Shown here in pieces: positions 33,051 to 43,024 of a stretch of 64,000 nt of DNA. A program made the position numbers and the translations under genes. The stretch's first letter is position 1; every line of letters begins with the position of its first letter. The notes beneath the pieces are model-generated. The model ran no database searches, was not told the DNA's origin, and saw only the letters and a list, made by a program, of their open reading frames with translations. The stretch comes from Lichina pygmaea (Eukaryota > Ascomycota > Lichinomycetes > Lichinales > Lichinaceae). The stretch covers positions 186,001-250,000 of the forward strand of contig OY730169.1 of the NCBI GenBank assembly GCA_963422465.1. The letters are read 5' to 3'.

Positions 33051-36000
33051 GTGGTTCCCAGGTATTTTCTGAGTCTGGGTAGTTTTTCCACTTGACAAGG
33101 TATCGCTGACCTTTTCTCTTCAGGATCTGTTCAGCCTTGAATTCCTGTTCTTCCTCTGGTTGGTAATGAAATATTTCCTGCAAGGGTGTGCTCTGGTCAG
33201 CTAATTTGATCATTGAGATGTGAAAGTTTGGGTGTACCTGAGCGTCTCTCGGTAGTCGCAGTCTGATGTTGACTAGTCCAGTTTTTTCTTCAACTGAAAA
33301 TAGTCTGACCTTGACATGGTCCAGTTTCTTTGTTCTTGGTTTCTTTGTTTTCCAATTTCTTGTGAGGAGGTAGACTTTATCCCCCTTCTTTAGCTGAGGT
33401 GCTATTTTTGATTTCTTGTCTATTTGACATTGCATTCTTTCTGAGGTCTCTTGAAGGTAGTGCCTTATCATCGTGTGTGTTTGTTGTAGGAGCTTGTTGT
33501 GTTGGAGTGCTTTCTCCATGTTTGGTGAAGCTCTGCTTGGTATCCTGATGTTCACATGTTGTCCAAAATTGGCAAAAAATAGCGATTCCTTTGTTGAGTC
33601 TGATCTGTGCTAGTTGATTGCCAGCTGTGCCACCAGTAATAACTGTACCCAATTGCTGTGGGTCTGGTTGATGTAATGCTGTAAGTAAGTCTCCAGGACT
33701 TGGTTTGCTTGCTCTGTCTGGCTGTCAGTTTGTGGGTGATAGGCTGTAGACATTTTGGGTTTTGTTCCCATGGCTACACTGATTGTCTTCCAGTAGTTGG
33801 ATATGAAGAGTTTGTCTCTGTCTGTAATGATCATGATCAGAACTCTGTGGTCTCTGACCAATCTGTCCAGTAAGAGGTGTCCCAACTGTTCTGCTGTGTG
33901 GGTCTCCTTGAATAGTACCACTATTAGATATTTTGTGAATCTGTCCACTATCACCATAATCAAGTCATAGGTGATTCCTGTGACTGGGTCCTTGGACTTG
34001 GGTAGCTTCATGATAAAGTCCATTGACACATCTTCCCACAGGCCTCTCAGTATCATGTTCAGATGTTCTTCTCCGTATAGCTTATGTCTTCCATGTTTGT
34101 TTTTCTGGCATAGTAGACACTTGCTGATGTAGTTTGTGACATGTTGTCAGAGGTTAATGACATTGTTCCCTGCCTGTTGGATAAGGTCTGTGGTCTTGGA
34201 GATTCCTGGGTGACCATGTGCTGGATTGTCGTGGTAGTTCCTTATTAGTTCTTCAGTGTCTTCTGCTGTGAGCTTGTTGATCTGTGGTTGAGGCACCAGG
34301 TTTCCTTGCTGGTCCTACTGTAAGATTGTTCCTTGGTGTTCATCATCTTCCATGTGGTCTTTTCGTCAGCTTAGTGTGTCTGCTCTCCTATTGTCTCATC
34401 CTGGGGTGTACAAGATCTTGAACTTGTGTTGCCCTAGGAGTTCAGCCTATCTGACTTGCTGTCTGTTCAGCTTCTTGGTTGTCATGAACGTTGTCAGATT
34501 CTTGTGGTCTGTGAGAACAGTGAGTTCAGAACTACTTTCCACGTACACTCTCCAGTGTTCAAGTGCGTTGACGACTGCCAGTAGCTCTTTGTTGTGGATA
34601 TTATAGTTTTGTTCCGCTTGTGTTATTTTTTGTGAGTAGTAGGCAACTGGGTGCCACTTGCCGTCTGCCTGTTGGCATAGACATGCTCCCACTGCCTGAT
34701 CTGAAGTATCCATCTTGATTTGTGTTGGTTAGCCTGTCTTGAAGTTGAGGAGAACTAGTTCCTTGGTGCAAGTGTCCTTGAGCTGTTGGAATGCTTTTTG
34801 TTGTCTCTCCATCTACCAGTACTTCACGTCCTTCTTCGTGAGTTCTGTCAGTGGTGTTGCCATCTGTGAGTAGTTCTTTATGAACTGTCAGTTGAAGTTG
34901 GCAAATCCTAGAAAGGCTTGTACTTCCTTAACTGATATCAGTGTTGGCTATTGCTGAATCACTTTGATTTTCTCAGAGTCAATCTTGATCCCTTTGATCC
35001 CTATGACATATCTGAGGAATTCAACTTCCAGTTTGTTGAACTTGCACTTCTTTGGGTTGAGCTTGAGCCCTGCCTGTTGTAGGCATCGTAGAACATCCTT
35101 CACATGTTTGGTATGTTCCTGTTGCGTGTTCGAGTAGATAAGAATGTTGTCCAGGTAGGCGATAGCTGTTTGGTCCAGGTGTGCTCTGATGATGTTGTTG
35201 ATCAATGCTTGACATGTTGCTGGTGTGTTCGTGAGTTTGAATAGTATAACCAGATACTCGTAGTGTCTGTATCGGGTTCTGAAGGCTGTCTTCCATTCTT
35301 CTCCTTCTTTCATGCGTATCAGGTTGTATACTCCTTTCAAGTCCAGCTTGGTAAAGATTGTAGCTTGGCTGATCCTGTCTCACAATTTGTTTGTATTTGG
35401 CAACGGATATCAGTTCTTGATGGTAATGTTGTTGAGTTCTCTGTAATCCACACAAAGTTGAAGACTTCTGTCTTTCTTTGGTGCAAATAGTATCAGGTAT
35501 CCTGCTGGCGATTGAGATTCTTGAATGAAACTCTTTTTCAGGTTTTCCTCCAGGTACTCACGAAGTACTTGGAGCTCTTTCTCTGATAACTGGTAAATTG
35601 GTCCAAATCCTGGCTCCATCCCTAGTTGCAACTTGATCTCATAATCCCAAGGTTAGTGCTTAGGCAACACTGCTGTTGTTGTCTCTTCCTGAAAGAGGTT
35701 ATCATACCCAGGTCAGTACTCTTCAGAGATCTCCAGAGGGTTAACAACTTTCTCTCTCTTCATCTCTGACTGCTTGGCCACCTGGTTCTGGGGTGTGCCT
35801 GTCAAGGCAGACCTCTTCTCTTGAGAGTCGTCCTTTCTGTCAGTGAGATTCCACTGAGGACTCCTTCCCTCATCTGTCCATGCCTTCTGCGGCTGGTAAC
35901 AGGTCCGAGCTGTGTTGTTAGTGCAGTTCCTAAATGTGAGTACTCCTGTCCTCCAGTTAACAACTGGGTTGTGCTTCTTTAGCCAAGGCATCCCCAAATA

Positions 36001-36372
36001 GATATCCTGAGTGGCCAACTCGACAATATCAAGGTGGATCTTTTCAGCATGGTGTCTGGTAACTATTTCCATTGGCTGCGTCTCATAGCAGACTAGCTCT
36101 GTCTGTCCATTTGCCATCACGAGCTGATAGGACTGCTGCTTGCGTCTCCTTCCAGTGCCGAGGGTGTTGTAAAGTTGTCTTGAGATGTAGTTTCCACTGG
36201 CTCCAGAGTCAACAAGTGCGTATGTCTGTACTGGCGTGTTGGCGTGTAGTGACACAGGTAATCGCAGGTGTTTTGCGTTGCTAGGAGTCATGTTGTTGAG
36301 CTCCTGATGTTGCCCCTTGACAAGGGAGTTCAGTCTTTTTCCGATTGAAGTGTCTTTCCACTGACTGGGCAA
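33028..36372 (-). pseudogene. Element C pol (protease to chromodomain), broken
   Basis: Protease (36372-35713; ALVDSGASGNYISRQL), reverse transcriptase (35631-34948; [32 protein letters not shown]), RNase H (34713-34352; [14 protein letters not shown]), integrase (34345-33610; MDFIMKLPKSKDP, STAYHPQTDSQTE), SH3-like and chromodomain (33555-33028; [20 protein letters not shown]). This copy shows the uninterrupted integrase of the family, useful for aligning A, which is split by B. Confidence 0.87.
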
Positions 36373-36379
36373 TAGGTCC

Positions 36380-37829
36380 AGCTATTCCCATCAGTCCTGA
36401 GGAATCTGTTCATGAATTTGTCTTGCTGATGCTTGTCACATCCAGGCTTGAGGTAGTACTGCCAATTGTTGACGTAGCAGTTGTGGTTGTTGCCTTGCTG
36501 TAGGAACATGAAGTGTTCGTGCTAATCATGTGTGTGCCCGGGGAATGTGGTGTGTTGGCGTTTGTCTTAAAGATGGATTTCACACGCATCCTTCTCGCAA
36601 TTGACCTAATGCTTGTGGCAGGTGGCGTGGTAGGGTGAATGTCCTCTGTACCTTCGTAGTTGTTCATGGTAGGTGCAGTAGTGCTTTGTGCAAAACCTCC
36701 ACTGTAGTTCGCCGTGCTGTAGGTTTTGTGGATCCATGCTGTAAGTATAGCTTCCTTGTGGTATTTCTTCTTTGATAGATGTGGGTTTGTCTCGGTCCCC
36801 ATCAGAGGTGGTTAAGGGCTCCTGTCCCTTGTCCTGACCTGTCAGTTCTGGTAGGTCCTTGCCTTCTGATGTTGCCAGTTGGTGGGCTGCTTCCAATGTC
36901 TGATTGTAGTTGTCCCATTGTTCGAGGGATAGCTGAGTCTCTCCTGGTGGGTCCTCTGGCTTGATGACATTCCAGTCTCTGTTGAGTGTATTAAGTTGCT
37001 GTCGGTGCACCTTGTTCTTTGAACAACAGTCTTTTGCCATGTGGCCTAGCTTGCCACAGGCATAGCACTTCAGTGCTTTCCCCTTTTTGTTATTCCTTCC
37101 CTTCGTGAACCTTCCCTTGTGGTGGACTGCATCCAGTTCCATGGGTGCATAGCCATATGGATCATGTGGTGGTACCTTGTTAGGCAGCTTGTAGTGGTTG
37201 CTCACATGCCATGTGGGGTGGCTGTATCCTCTGTCGTGGTGTTTCTCCATCGCTCGCTCAAATAGTTTGTCATCGATGTTGATTGCTTGTGCGATGAGTT
37301 TGTCCAGTGTGTTGACCGCTTGTCTGTCAAAGGTGATTTTATCTTTCATGTTTTCCTTGAGTCCACGTCGGTACATGACTATCAGGGTGTTATCGTCCCA
37401 GTCAGTCAGTACTGAGTATTGTTTGAACTGTGTGGTGTACTCTGCGGCTGAGCGTTGTTGTTTGATATGCTGGATCATTCGTATAGCCACTTTGTCTTTG
37501 TTAGATAGTCCAAGGATCCTTTTGATTTTGTTCTTGAATTGCGTCCATTTTGTTATCTATTCTGATGTGCTGTTGTAGTCTCTGTTTCCTGAGAGATGTT
37601 TGTTGACGTAGGGCTTGATCCATCAATAAGTATTACCTCTCATGTAAGTGGTTGCGAAGAGGGGCCACTTTTCCTTAGGCAGCTTTGTCTCTGGTTGGAA
37701 TTGAAAGTAGACTTGGAGTTGCATGAGCCAGTCGTCGACCTTGTTCCTTTTACTGTAGAACAGGTCTGGCTTGGCGACGCTAATCTTTCCATCTGGGAAG
37801 TTGGGGTTGGTTGCTCCTGAGGTACTTAT
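36380..37829 (-). pseudogene. Element C gag, start codon mutated
   Basis: The position of the gag ATG in A and B reads ATA here (37827-37829), a G-to-A change. The gag domain, the zinc knuckle CYACGKLGHMAKDCC (about 37065-37025) and the Cys/His-rich tail (QWRFCTKHYCTYHEQLRRYR near 36690) are present. TAG and TGA stops near 37625 and 37560 fall at the same codons as in the sister copies. Confidence 0.82.
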
Positions 37830-37847
37830 CCTTGAGGGTCTTTAAAG

Positions 37848-38446
37848 TGTTGCAGTCTGTACCATACTGTCCTATCCGAGTATAGGATTAGGGCGAGAGG
37901 TGGAAGGTGGGTTGGTTCTCGCAGGAGAGGAGTGTCAAGAAGCACGAAGGGGTTTGGTGGAACATGGTGGTGGTGACACCTGATCAATGGCTTTGTACAA
38001 AAGGATTATATTGAAGTAGATCTAGTTGTCTGGATCACAACATAAGTTGAAGATAATTGTTCCATAAGGGAACTATCGCCGGACTATATAGTGCTGGCCT
38101 GTCGAGACGATCAAGATTGTCTTGACAGTCTTGACGTCAAGACAGGTGAGATTGTCTCGACAGTCCCACTATGTTATGCACCCTGCGTCGAGACTGGTAA
38201 GATTGTCTCGATGCTTCATGCATCCTGCGTCAAGACTGGTGAGATTGTCTCGATGCTTCATGCATCCTGCGTCAAGACTGGTGAGATTGTCTTGATGCTT
38301 CATGCATCCTGCGTCAAGACTCCCGTGTGTCTCGACAGTCACGTGACCCCTTGTTGGTTGGTCACTTGACTTCCATGGTGTCCTCTTGCCTGGCCCGCGG
38401 CCTGATTGCCTATAAATGAGTGGCTCCCATCCCCTGGGTCGTAACA
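37848..38446 (-). repeat. Element C 5' LTR (599 bp)
   Basis: TGTTGCAGTC..TCGTAACA, with the A-type U3 repeats at about 38130-38325. It keeps more CG dinucleotides than its partner LTR. Confidence 0.92.
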
Positions 38447-39528
38447 GCGTGGAGCATACTGATTGAACTCTGTGAAGAACTCAGCAAAGGAACGGTTGGC
38501 CTGACGCAAGATGATGAGCTTCCTCTGAGCTAGGAACTCTGGGTCTGGGTCAGAGAAGGTGTTCTGGAGATCTTGGAAAATGTTGTGCCAGTCAATGTAC
38601 TGGCCAGCCGTGATCTTAGCTGAGATGTAGGACTGCGCAGTGCCAGTCGTACGTGAAAAGACATACGCAATCCGCGATGTTTCCGTGGGGTACCGGTCAG
38701 TGTTGAGCGTCATCTTGAGTGACAGTGACGTGATAAAGCTCTCAAGCTTCTCATGCGTGATGTTACGACCCAGGAGGAACACAGTCTTTATATACTCACA
38801 GAAAGCAGCAGACAGGATACTGGACAGAAGTACCAGACAGCGTGACACGGGAACCGGTCACGTGACCGGCGAGACAAACCAGGGGGTGCTCGCCGCAGCA
38901 TGCATATGCACGAACGAGTGAGCAAAGTGAGCAGAGCTCACCCAGCTCGCCGCAGCGTGCATGAAAAGTGAGCAAAGTGAGCAGAGCTCACCCAGCTCGC
39001 CGCAGCGTGCATGAAAAGTGAGCAAAGTGAGCAGAGCTCACCCAGCTCACCGCAGCGTGCACGAAAAGTGAGCAAAGTGAGCAGAGCTCACTCTGCTCAC
39101 GAACTGGGCACTATATAGCCAGGCGATAGTTCCCCTATGGAACGATCGTCTTCAACTCATGTTGTGATCCAGACAACTAGATCTACTTCAATACAATCCT
39201 TTTGTACGAAGCCGTTGATCAGGTGTCACCACCACCACGTTCCACCAAACCCCTTCGCGCTCCTTGACACTCCTCTCCTGCGAGAACCAACCCGCCTTCC
39301 GCCTCTCGCCCTAATCCTATACTCGGATAGGACGGTACGGTACGGACCGCAACACGTGATTTCTGTGTTTCCGCCATCGCCACTGAAGATCTCTGGGTCA
39401 ACAGTGCGTTCAGACTTGGACTTGGGAGTGGTGTTGGTAGCTTGAATTCGCATGAACTCTGCAAACATGTTGCGAAGGAACTCGTCATTTCCAGCAACTG
39501 GCATGGCTTGGTCTGGTTGTTGAGACAT
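38447..39528 (-). pseudogene. Element E gag (5' part), split by solo LTR D
   Basis: ATG at 39528. The N-terminus (MSQQPDQAMPVAGNDEFLRN) runs to 39355, is interrupted by solo LTR D, and resumes in frame at 38760 with HEKLESFITSLSLKM, through FSRTTGTAQSYI and QANRSFAEFFTEFNQYAPR, to the insertion point of element C at 38447. Without D the codons join cleanly, which confirms the insertion. No stop codon occurs in these pieces and CG dinucleotides are frequent, unlike the rest of element E. Confidence 0.85.
38761..39354 (+). repeat. Solo LTR D (A/B/C family, B-type U3)
   Basis: A 594-bp LTR with a perfect CGTGA duplication (38756-38760, 39355-39359). U3 carries the 50-bp repeats; the end reads GGTACGGACCGCAACA, whereas its relatives have CA or TG at these CG sites. 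It is the least mutated LTR of the family in the window. Confidence 0.94.
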
Positions 39529-39586
39529 GACAAGGACATGAACGTGGCTTGGTGAAGTATGTTATGGTTAGGTTGGTCTTTCGTAG

Positions 39587-39933
39587 TGTGACAAGGCAAT
39601 GGCAGAGCAGAACTTAAGCCTAACTGATTTCAGTAACCTTGACCTGACTTGGCTTGAGACTTGAGACTTGGATTGATGTACAAGACGAAAGACAAGGAAG
39701 GAAAAGAGAAAAGAAGAAGAGAAGAAGCTGGGGGAGCAGGAGAAGTTCTTATAGGCAGGGGATACGGCGGAGCAAACAGGCAACAGTGCAGATGGAACTT
39801 CCCGGCAAGGTGCGTGACTTGTGCCAGATATGCAACGAGGCAATAGCAGAGCAAACAGGCAACAGTGCAGATGGAACTTCCCGGCAAGGTGCGTGACTTG
39901 TGCCAGATATGCAACTGGGCCAGAACCGTGACA
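39587..39933 (-). repeat. Element E 5' LTR (347 bp)
   Basis: TGTGACAAGG..ACCGTGACA, with two copies of the unit of about 76 bp (about 39765-39920). Confidence 0.9.
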
Positions 39934-40450
39934 TAGATCTCTATTTCAAATTTTGCAGTCTGTTTCCTCTCTTCTATTCAAACCTCCTCTCTGAAATCAC
40001 TTCTGGACAATATTTTTTCTAATATCTCCCACTATACCTCTTCCCTGAAGAAACCTTTAAAGGAATCTCCAACTATCTCTCCCTACTGGAAGTTCACTTG
40101 GTTAAACTAAATAACTACTAACCAGGCTAGTTCAAAAAAAGAACTACAGAAGCTCTTTGTTAAAGAGTGGGAAGACTAATGGGAGGAGAAGAAAAGAAGA
40201 AGCTACTCTGGGTGGCAGGTGTTTTGCCAAAAGCCTCACCACAACAATCTGAAGCTCTACAAAGAGTTACAGAAAGCTGAGGCAAGCCTACTACTACAAA
40301 CCAGAACTGGGAGAATTGGCCTGCCAAGTTTTCTATTCAGAGCTGGAGTTCCAGATTTTCCTACTCCTTTATGCATTTATGGTCAAGTAGAAGAGACAGT
40401 GAAACATATCACCTCTTCATGCTCTCTGTACTCAAGTCAAAGACAGTAAA
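39934..40450 (+). pseudogene. LINE ORF2 C-terminus, broken
   Basis: Resumes the LINE after element E. The recognisable part is RTGRIGLPSFLFRAGVPDFP followed by CIYGQVEETVKHITSSC, the Cys/His knuckle typical of the end of ORF2 in I/Tad/R1-type LINEs. The remainder to the A-rich tail is untranslated. No CG dinucleotide was found. Confidence 0.7.
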
Positions 40451-40766
40451 CCTTTTTTAATTCTCAAGATTTCACTTCTATTATTTCAAACCCAGAACTT
40501 CTACAGAAGTTTCTATACTGGTTTATGTCTTTGAAAAGACTAAACCAGTTTAATCTGGCTTTCAAACTCCACTATTCACACTCTAATATCTAGAAGTTTC
40601 CTTTCTACCAGGCACTATAAGATTTCCTTTTGCTACATTCCCTAGTCACTCCCAGTCTTCAGTTTTTATTCCTTTAAAGGTTTTCTGAAGAGACTCACTC
40701 TTAGCTAGAAGATGTGCATGGCTGAAAAGCTACTATCAGTGTAAGAATCAAATAAATAAAAAAAAA

Positions 40767-40783
40767 AAACTGGGACCGCATCA
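40767..40783 (+). repeat. 3' copy of the 17-bp LINE target-site duplication
   Basis: AAACTGGGACCGCATCA, matching 3447-3463; it closes the 37-kb nested cluster. Confidence 0.9.
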
Positions 40784-41623
40784 TGTGCGTGGTGAGAAAC
40801 ACGTCCTTGCTCCCATCAGGGACAAGAACAATCATTGCCTAGCAAAATCAGCCCGAATTTAATGACCCTTGACAGAAACCCCGCAGTTGAATGTATTTGC
40901 GAATGACCAGCCGGAAATGTTCGACAAGGAGAGCGAAGAAGATCTTGGGATTAGGATGAACGGGAGGTTTTGGTCGGGTTGCAGCAGGTCGACGAACAAG
41001 GAGAGGTGGCTTTGTTTCTACACGCGCGGTCTCGGTCACAGGCACGTCATCATCAACGGTGACTATCGGTCGTGATCTCTGGGGAGCTTTCAGATCTTGG
41101 CTCATCGGGGGCCGAAGTGGCGTGGGGTGGAACACGCAGGAACGTAGCATGGTTCAGGCACAGGGTGTGTAGGTGACTAGATAGTACGTGGAGGTGGCCA
41201 GAACATTTCCCCGATGCAGTTCTGTAGCTGGCAGCAACCAAGTAGGTCCTTGGAAAAGCTGCAACGACTTGCACCGCGTAAGTCGCGCGTCCGAACAGAC
41301 AGAAGCCGAGTGCTACAGCGAGCTTCCAACAAGCTGCCATATGGAAGACTTGGTCTGGGACAGAGTTGAGGGCTATTGCCCGGCGTGGCCGGCAAGAGTT
41401 TGTCGATCTGGGCAGAGAGACCTGGTGAAAGCAAGTTTTGGGCAGGGGAGCCTAATCCCCCACTCGGCACAGATACAGTACATCGTTGAATAGCACAAGG
41501 TGAAGATCCTAAGTCCGTAGCGGATTATGAGCGAGGACAGACACCAAAGAAAGAAAGGCAATCAAGCCTGACAACATATCCATCTTGACGAGAATGCAAT
41601 GGCGGCCGTGTCGCCCCGTTGGA
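40784..41623. other. No gene recognised next to the transposon cluster
   Basis: Several short frames exist. One on the minus strand (41053-41340) begins with a signal-peptide-like stretch, and another (40848-41150) is Pro/Arg-rich; I found no splice pattern that joins them convincingly. Before the LINE arrived, 3463 and 40784 were adjacent. Confidence 0.3.
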
Positions 41624-43024
41624 TCAAACTTCCATCGTTTCGCCAATCTGGTCGTCGCCGGCGTCGTAGATGTCGTCATCGTCGTCATCGGTGTCGCCGA
41701 CGTCGTAGTCGGGTGCGTCCTCGACGGCGTACGTCGTCCCCAGAGCTGCTTTCCCCTCTTGTATCATGGCCTTCAGCCGACGGTTGAAATCCTGCATGCT
41801 CGCCTCGTTCGCTCGCTCGAGCCGTCGACGCTGTACCATGAGCCGTCGCGTCTCGGGGGACATCAGAGCGGCTTCCTTATGCGAGGAAGGTGACGCTCGC
41901 GGCGACGCGAACGACGCGGAGGCTCGCGCGGGACGAGTTGGGGTGGATCGGGGGCCGGCTCGTGAAGTAGCCGGTCGTTGCAAGGAAGGTCGTCCCGTGC
42001 GCGTGCTTGGCCTCTCGACGAGTCCGGCCTCCGATGCCCGTGACCTCCTGCTGTCCGGGCTGGAAGCTGTCTGTTGGGCGGATACGATGACCCAATTCTC
42101 TTTAGAGCCGGACCGACCTTTCTCGCGTTGGATGCGCTTGACGGCTCTCCTGGGGCTGTTTTCTAGGTTGACGTAGCTGCCGGCGAAGCCGTCTCCGCCG
42201 GAGCGACCTGTGCTCCCTGCGGACGTCGTGTCCGGGTGGAAGTCGGGAGTACGGCCTCGACCGTTGGGCGGCAAGCCGTCCTCTTCGCCGATCTTGTCAG
42301 GTCCTTCGATAAGGTATCCAGGTCCGCCTCCAGCATGGAAGCCTCGAAAGCCTCCGGCCCGGCAAAAGTCCCAGACGCGCCCGGCAACATTTCCAACAAT
42401 CTCAAACACTATTCTCCCCCATCCATCTTTCGAAGACTCGCTCGAGTAGTCGTAGCCGTTGTGTGAAGTTCTATGGTGCCTGGATGACGGTCCAAAGGCT
42501 CGGAAGCCATAGTCGTCGTAATCATCCTCGTCAATGACTCGTTTTGTTCCGACTGCGACTCTTTCTGAGCCTGCGACGGTCGCTTGCGCGAGGGCTGTGG
42601 CTCGTTGGGCAGGGTTTGTCGCACGCGCTGGGCGGTCGACACCGTCAGCTAGCCGGTATCGAGTGTTGGCCAGAGGAGTCGGGCTGGCCGCGGTCGAGGA
42701 GGCTACAGAGGTGCCCTGGGGCTTCGGGTCGACCGACCCTCCCCTCGGACCCCTTACAGTCGAGAGTAAGGTATTGTCGGCCGAGCCATCCTTTCTGGCG
42801 CGTTTGCGACTGGCACCTCCAGAGAGCGAGGGGGTCCGGTAATCTGATGGAGCCGAGGATTGAACCAGCGACGAGGAGGCCGAGGGCGTGCGGGGAGGCT
42901 GAAAGATGTGCGAGCGAGCGCCAACATTGACGTCGAGCTTCGGAGGCAGGGCGGAGTGCTCTGGTTGGCCGCAATCGGCCATGAAAGAGCCAGGAATGCT
43001 GCGAATCGGAGACGACATTGCCAT
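41624..43024 (-). CDS. Conserved-looking fungal protein of unknown function, likely nuclear
   Basis: A 466-aa intronless frame from the ATG at 43024 (starting MAMSSPIRSIPGSF); the frame is open further upstream but without an ATG. Residues 20-150 are Ser/Pro/Ala-rich with a basic patch (SRKRARKDGS) that could be a nuclear localisation signal. A compact hydrophobic block around residues 205-235 (GRIVFEIVGNVAGRVWDFCR, then GGFRGFHAGGGPGY) looks like the conserved core. A second block is VNLENSPRRAVKRIQREKGR. The C-terminus has a basic helix (RRLMVQRRRLERANEASMQD..RRLKAMIQEGKAALG) and an acidic tail (DVGDTDDDDDDIYDAGDD). I do not recognise a named family. Confidence 0.7.
   Translation of the reverse strand: MAMSSPIRSIPGSFMADCGQPEHSALPPKLDVNVGARSHIFQPPRTPSASSSLVQSSAPSDYRTPSLSGGASRKRARKDGSADNTLLSTVRGPRGGSVDPKPQGTSVASSTAASPTPLANTRYRLADGVDRPARATNPAQRATALAQATVAGSERVAVGTKRVIDEDDYDDYGFRAFGPSSRHHRTSHNGYDYSSESSKDGWGRIVFEIVGNVAGRVWDFCRAGGFRGFHAGGGPGYLIEGPDKIGEEDGLPPNGRGRTPDFHPDTTSAGSTGRSGGDGFAGSYVNLENSPRRAVKRIQREKGRSGSKENWVIVSAQQTASSPDSRRSRASEAGLVERPSTRTGRPSLQRPATSRAGPRSTPTRPARASASFASPRASPSSHKEAALMSPETRRLMVQRRRLERANEASMQDFNRRLKAMIQEGKAALGTTYAVEDAPDYDVGDTDDDDDDIYDAGDDQIGETMEV

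Larger units (their letters stand above)
31905..38446 (-). mobile_element. Element C: Ty3/gypsy chromovirus inside element E
   Basis: A 6542-bp element in minus orientation with LTRs of 601 and 599 bp. The target duplication is GTGTG on the left (31900-31904) and GCGTG on the right (38447-38451); the single difference is a C-to-T change at a CpG. Same family as A and B, with the A-type U3. It sits in the gag of element E. Confidence 0.92.
27418..39933 (-). mobile_element. Element E: Ty3/gypsy chromovirus carrying element C and solo LTR D
   Basis: Minus orientation, bounded by LTRs of 268 bp (left) and 347 bp (right), with the duplication TAGAT (27413-27417, 39934-39938) in LINE ORF2. Its own sequence is about 5.4 kb in three parts: 27418-31904, 38447-38760 and 39355-39933. 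Pol is in one frame, with a C-terminal chromodomain. I see no antisense frame in this family. Confidence 0.92.
3464..40766 (+). mobile_element. Tad/I-like LINE, outermost layer of a nested transposon cluster
   Basis: A non-LTR retrotransposon in plus orientation, bounded by a 17-bp duplication and ending in an A-rich tail (about 40751-40769). Its own sequence is in five pieces: 3464-3806, 10160-11344, 11698-11804, 25057-27417 and 39934-40766, about 4.8 kb in all. The gaps are later LTR-element insertions. ORF1 (zinc-knuckle nucleic-acid-binding protein) and ORF2 (AP-type endonuclease and reverse transcriptase) are recognisable but broken. The ORF2 pieces, 25057-27417 and 39934-40766, contain no CG dinucleotide that I could find. 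I saw no certain RNase H domain. The length is short for the Tad clade, so internal deletions are likely. Confidence 0.88.
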
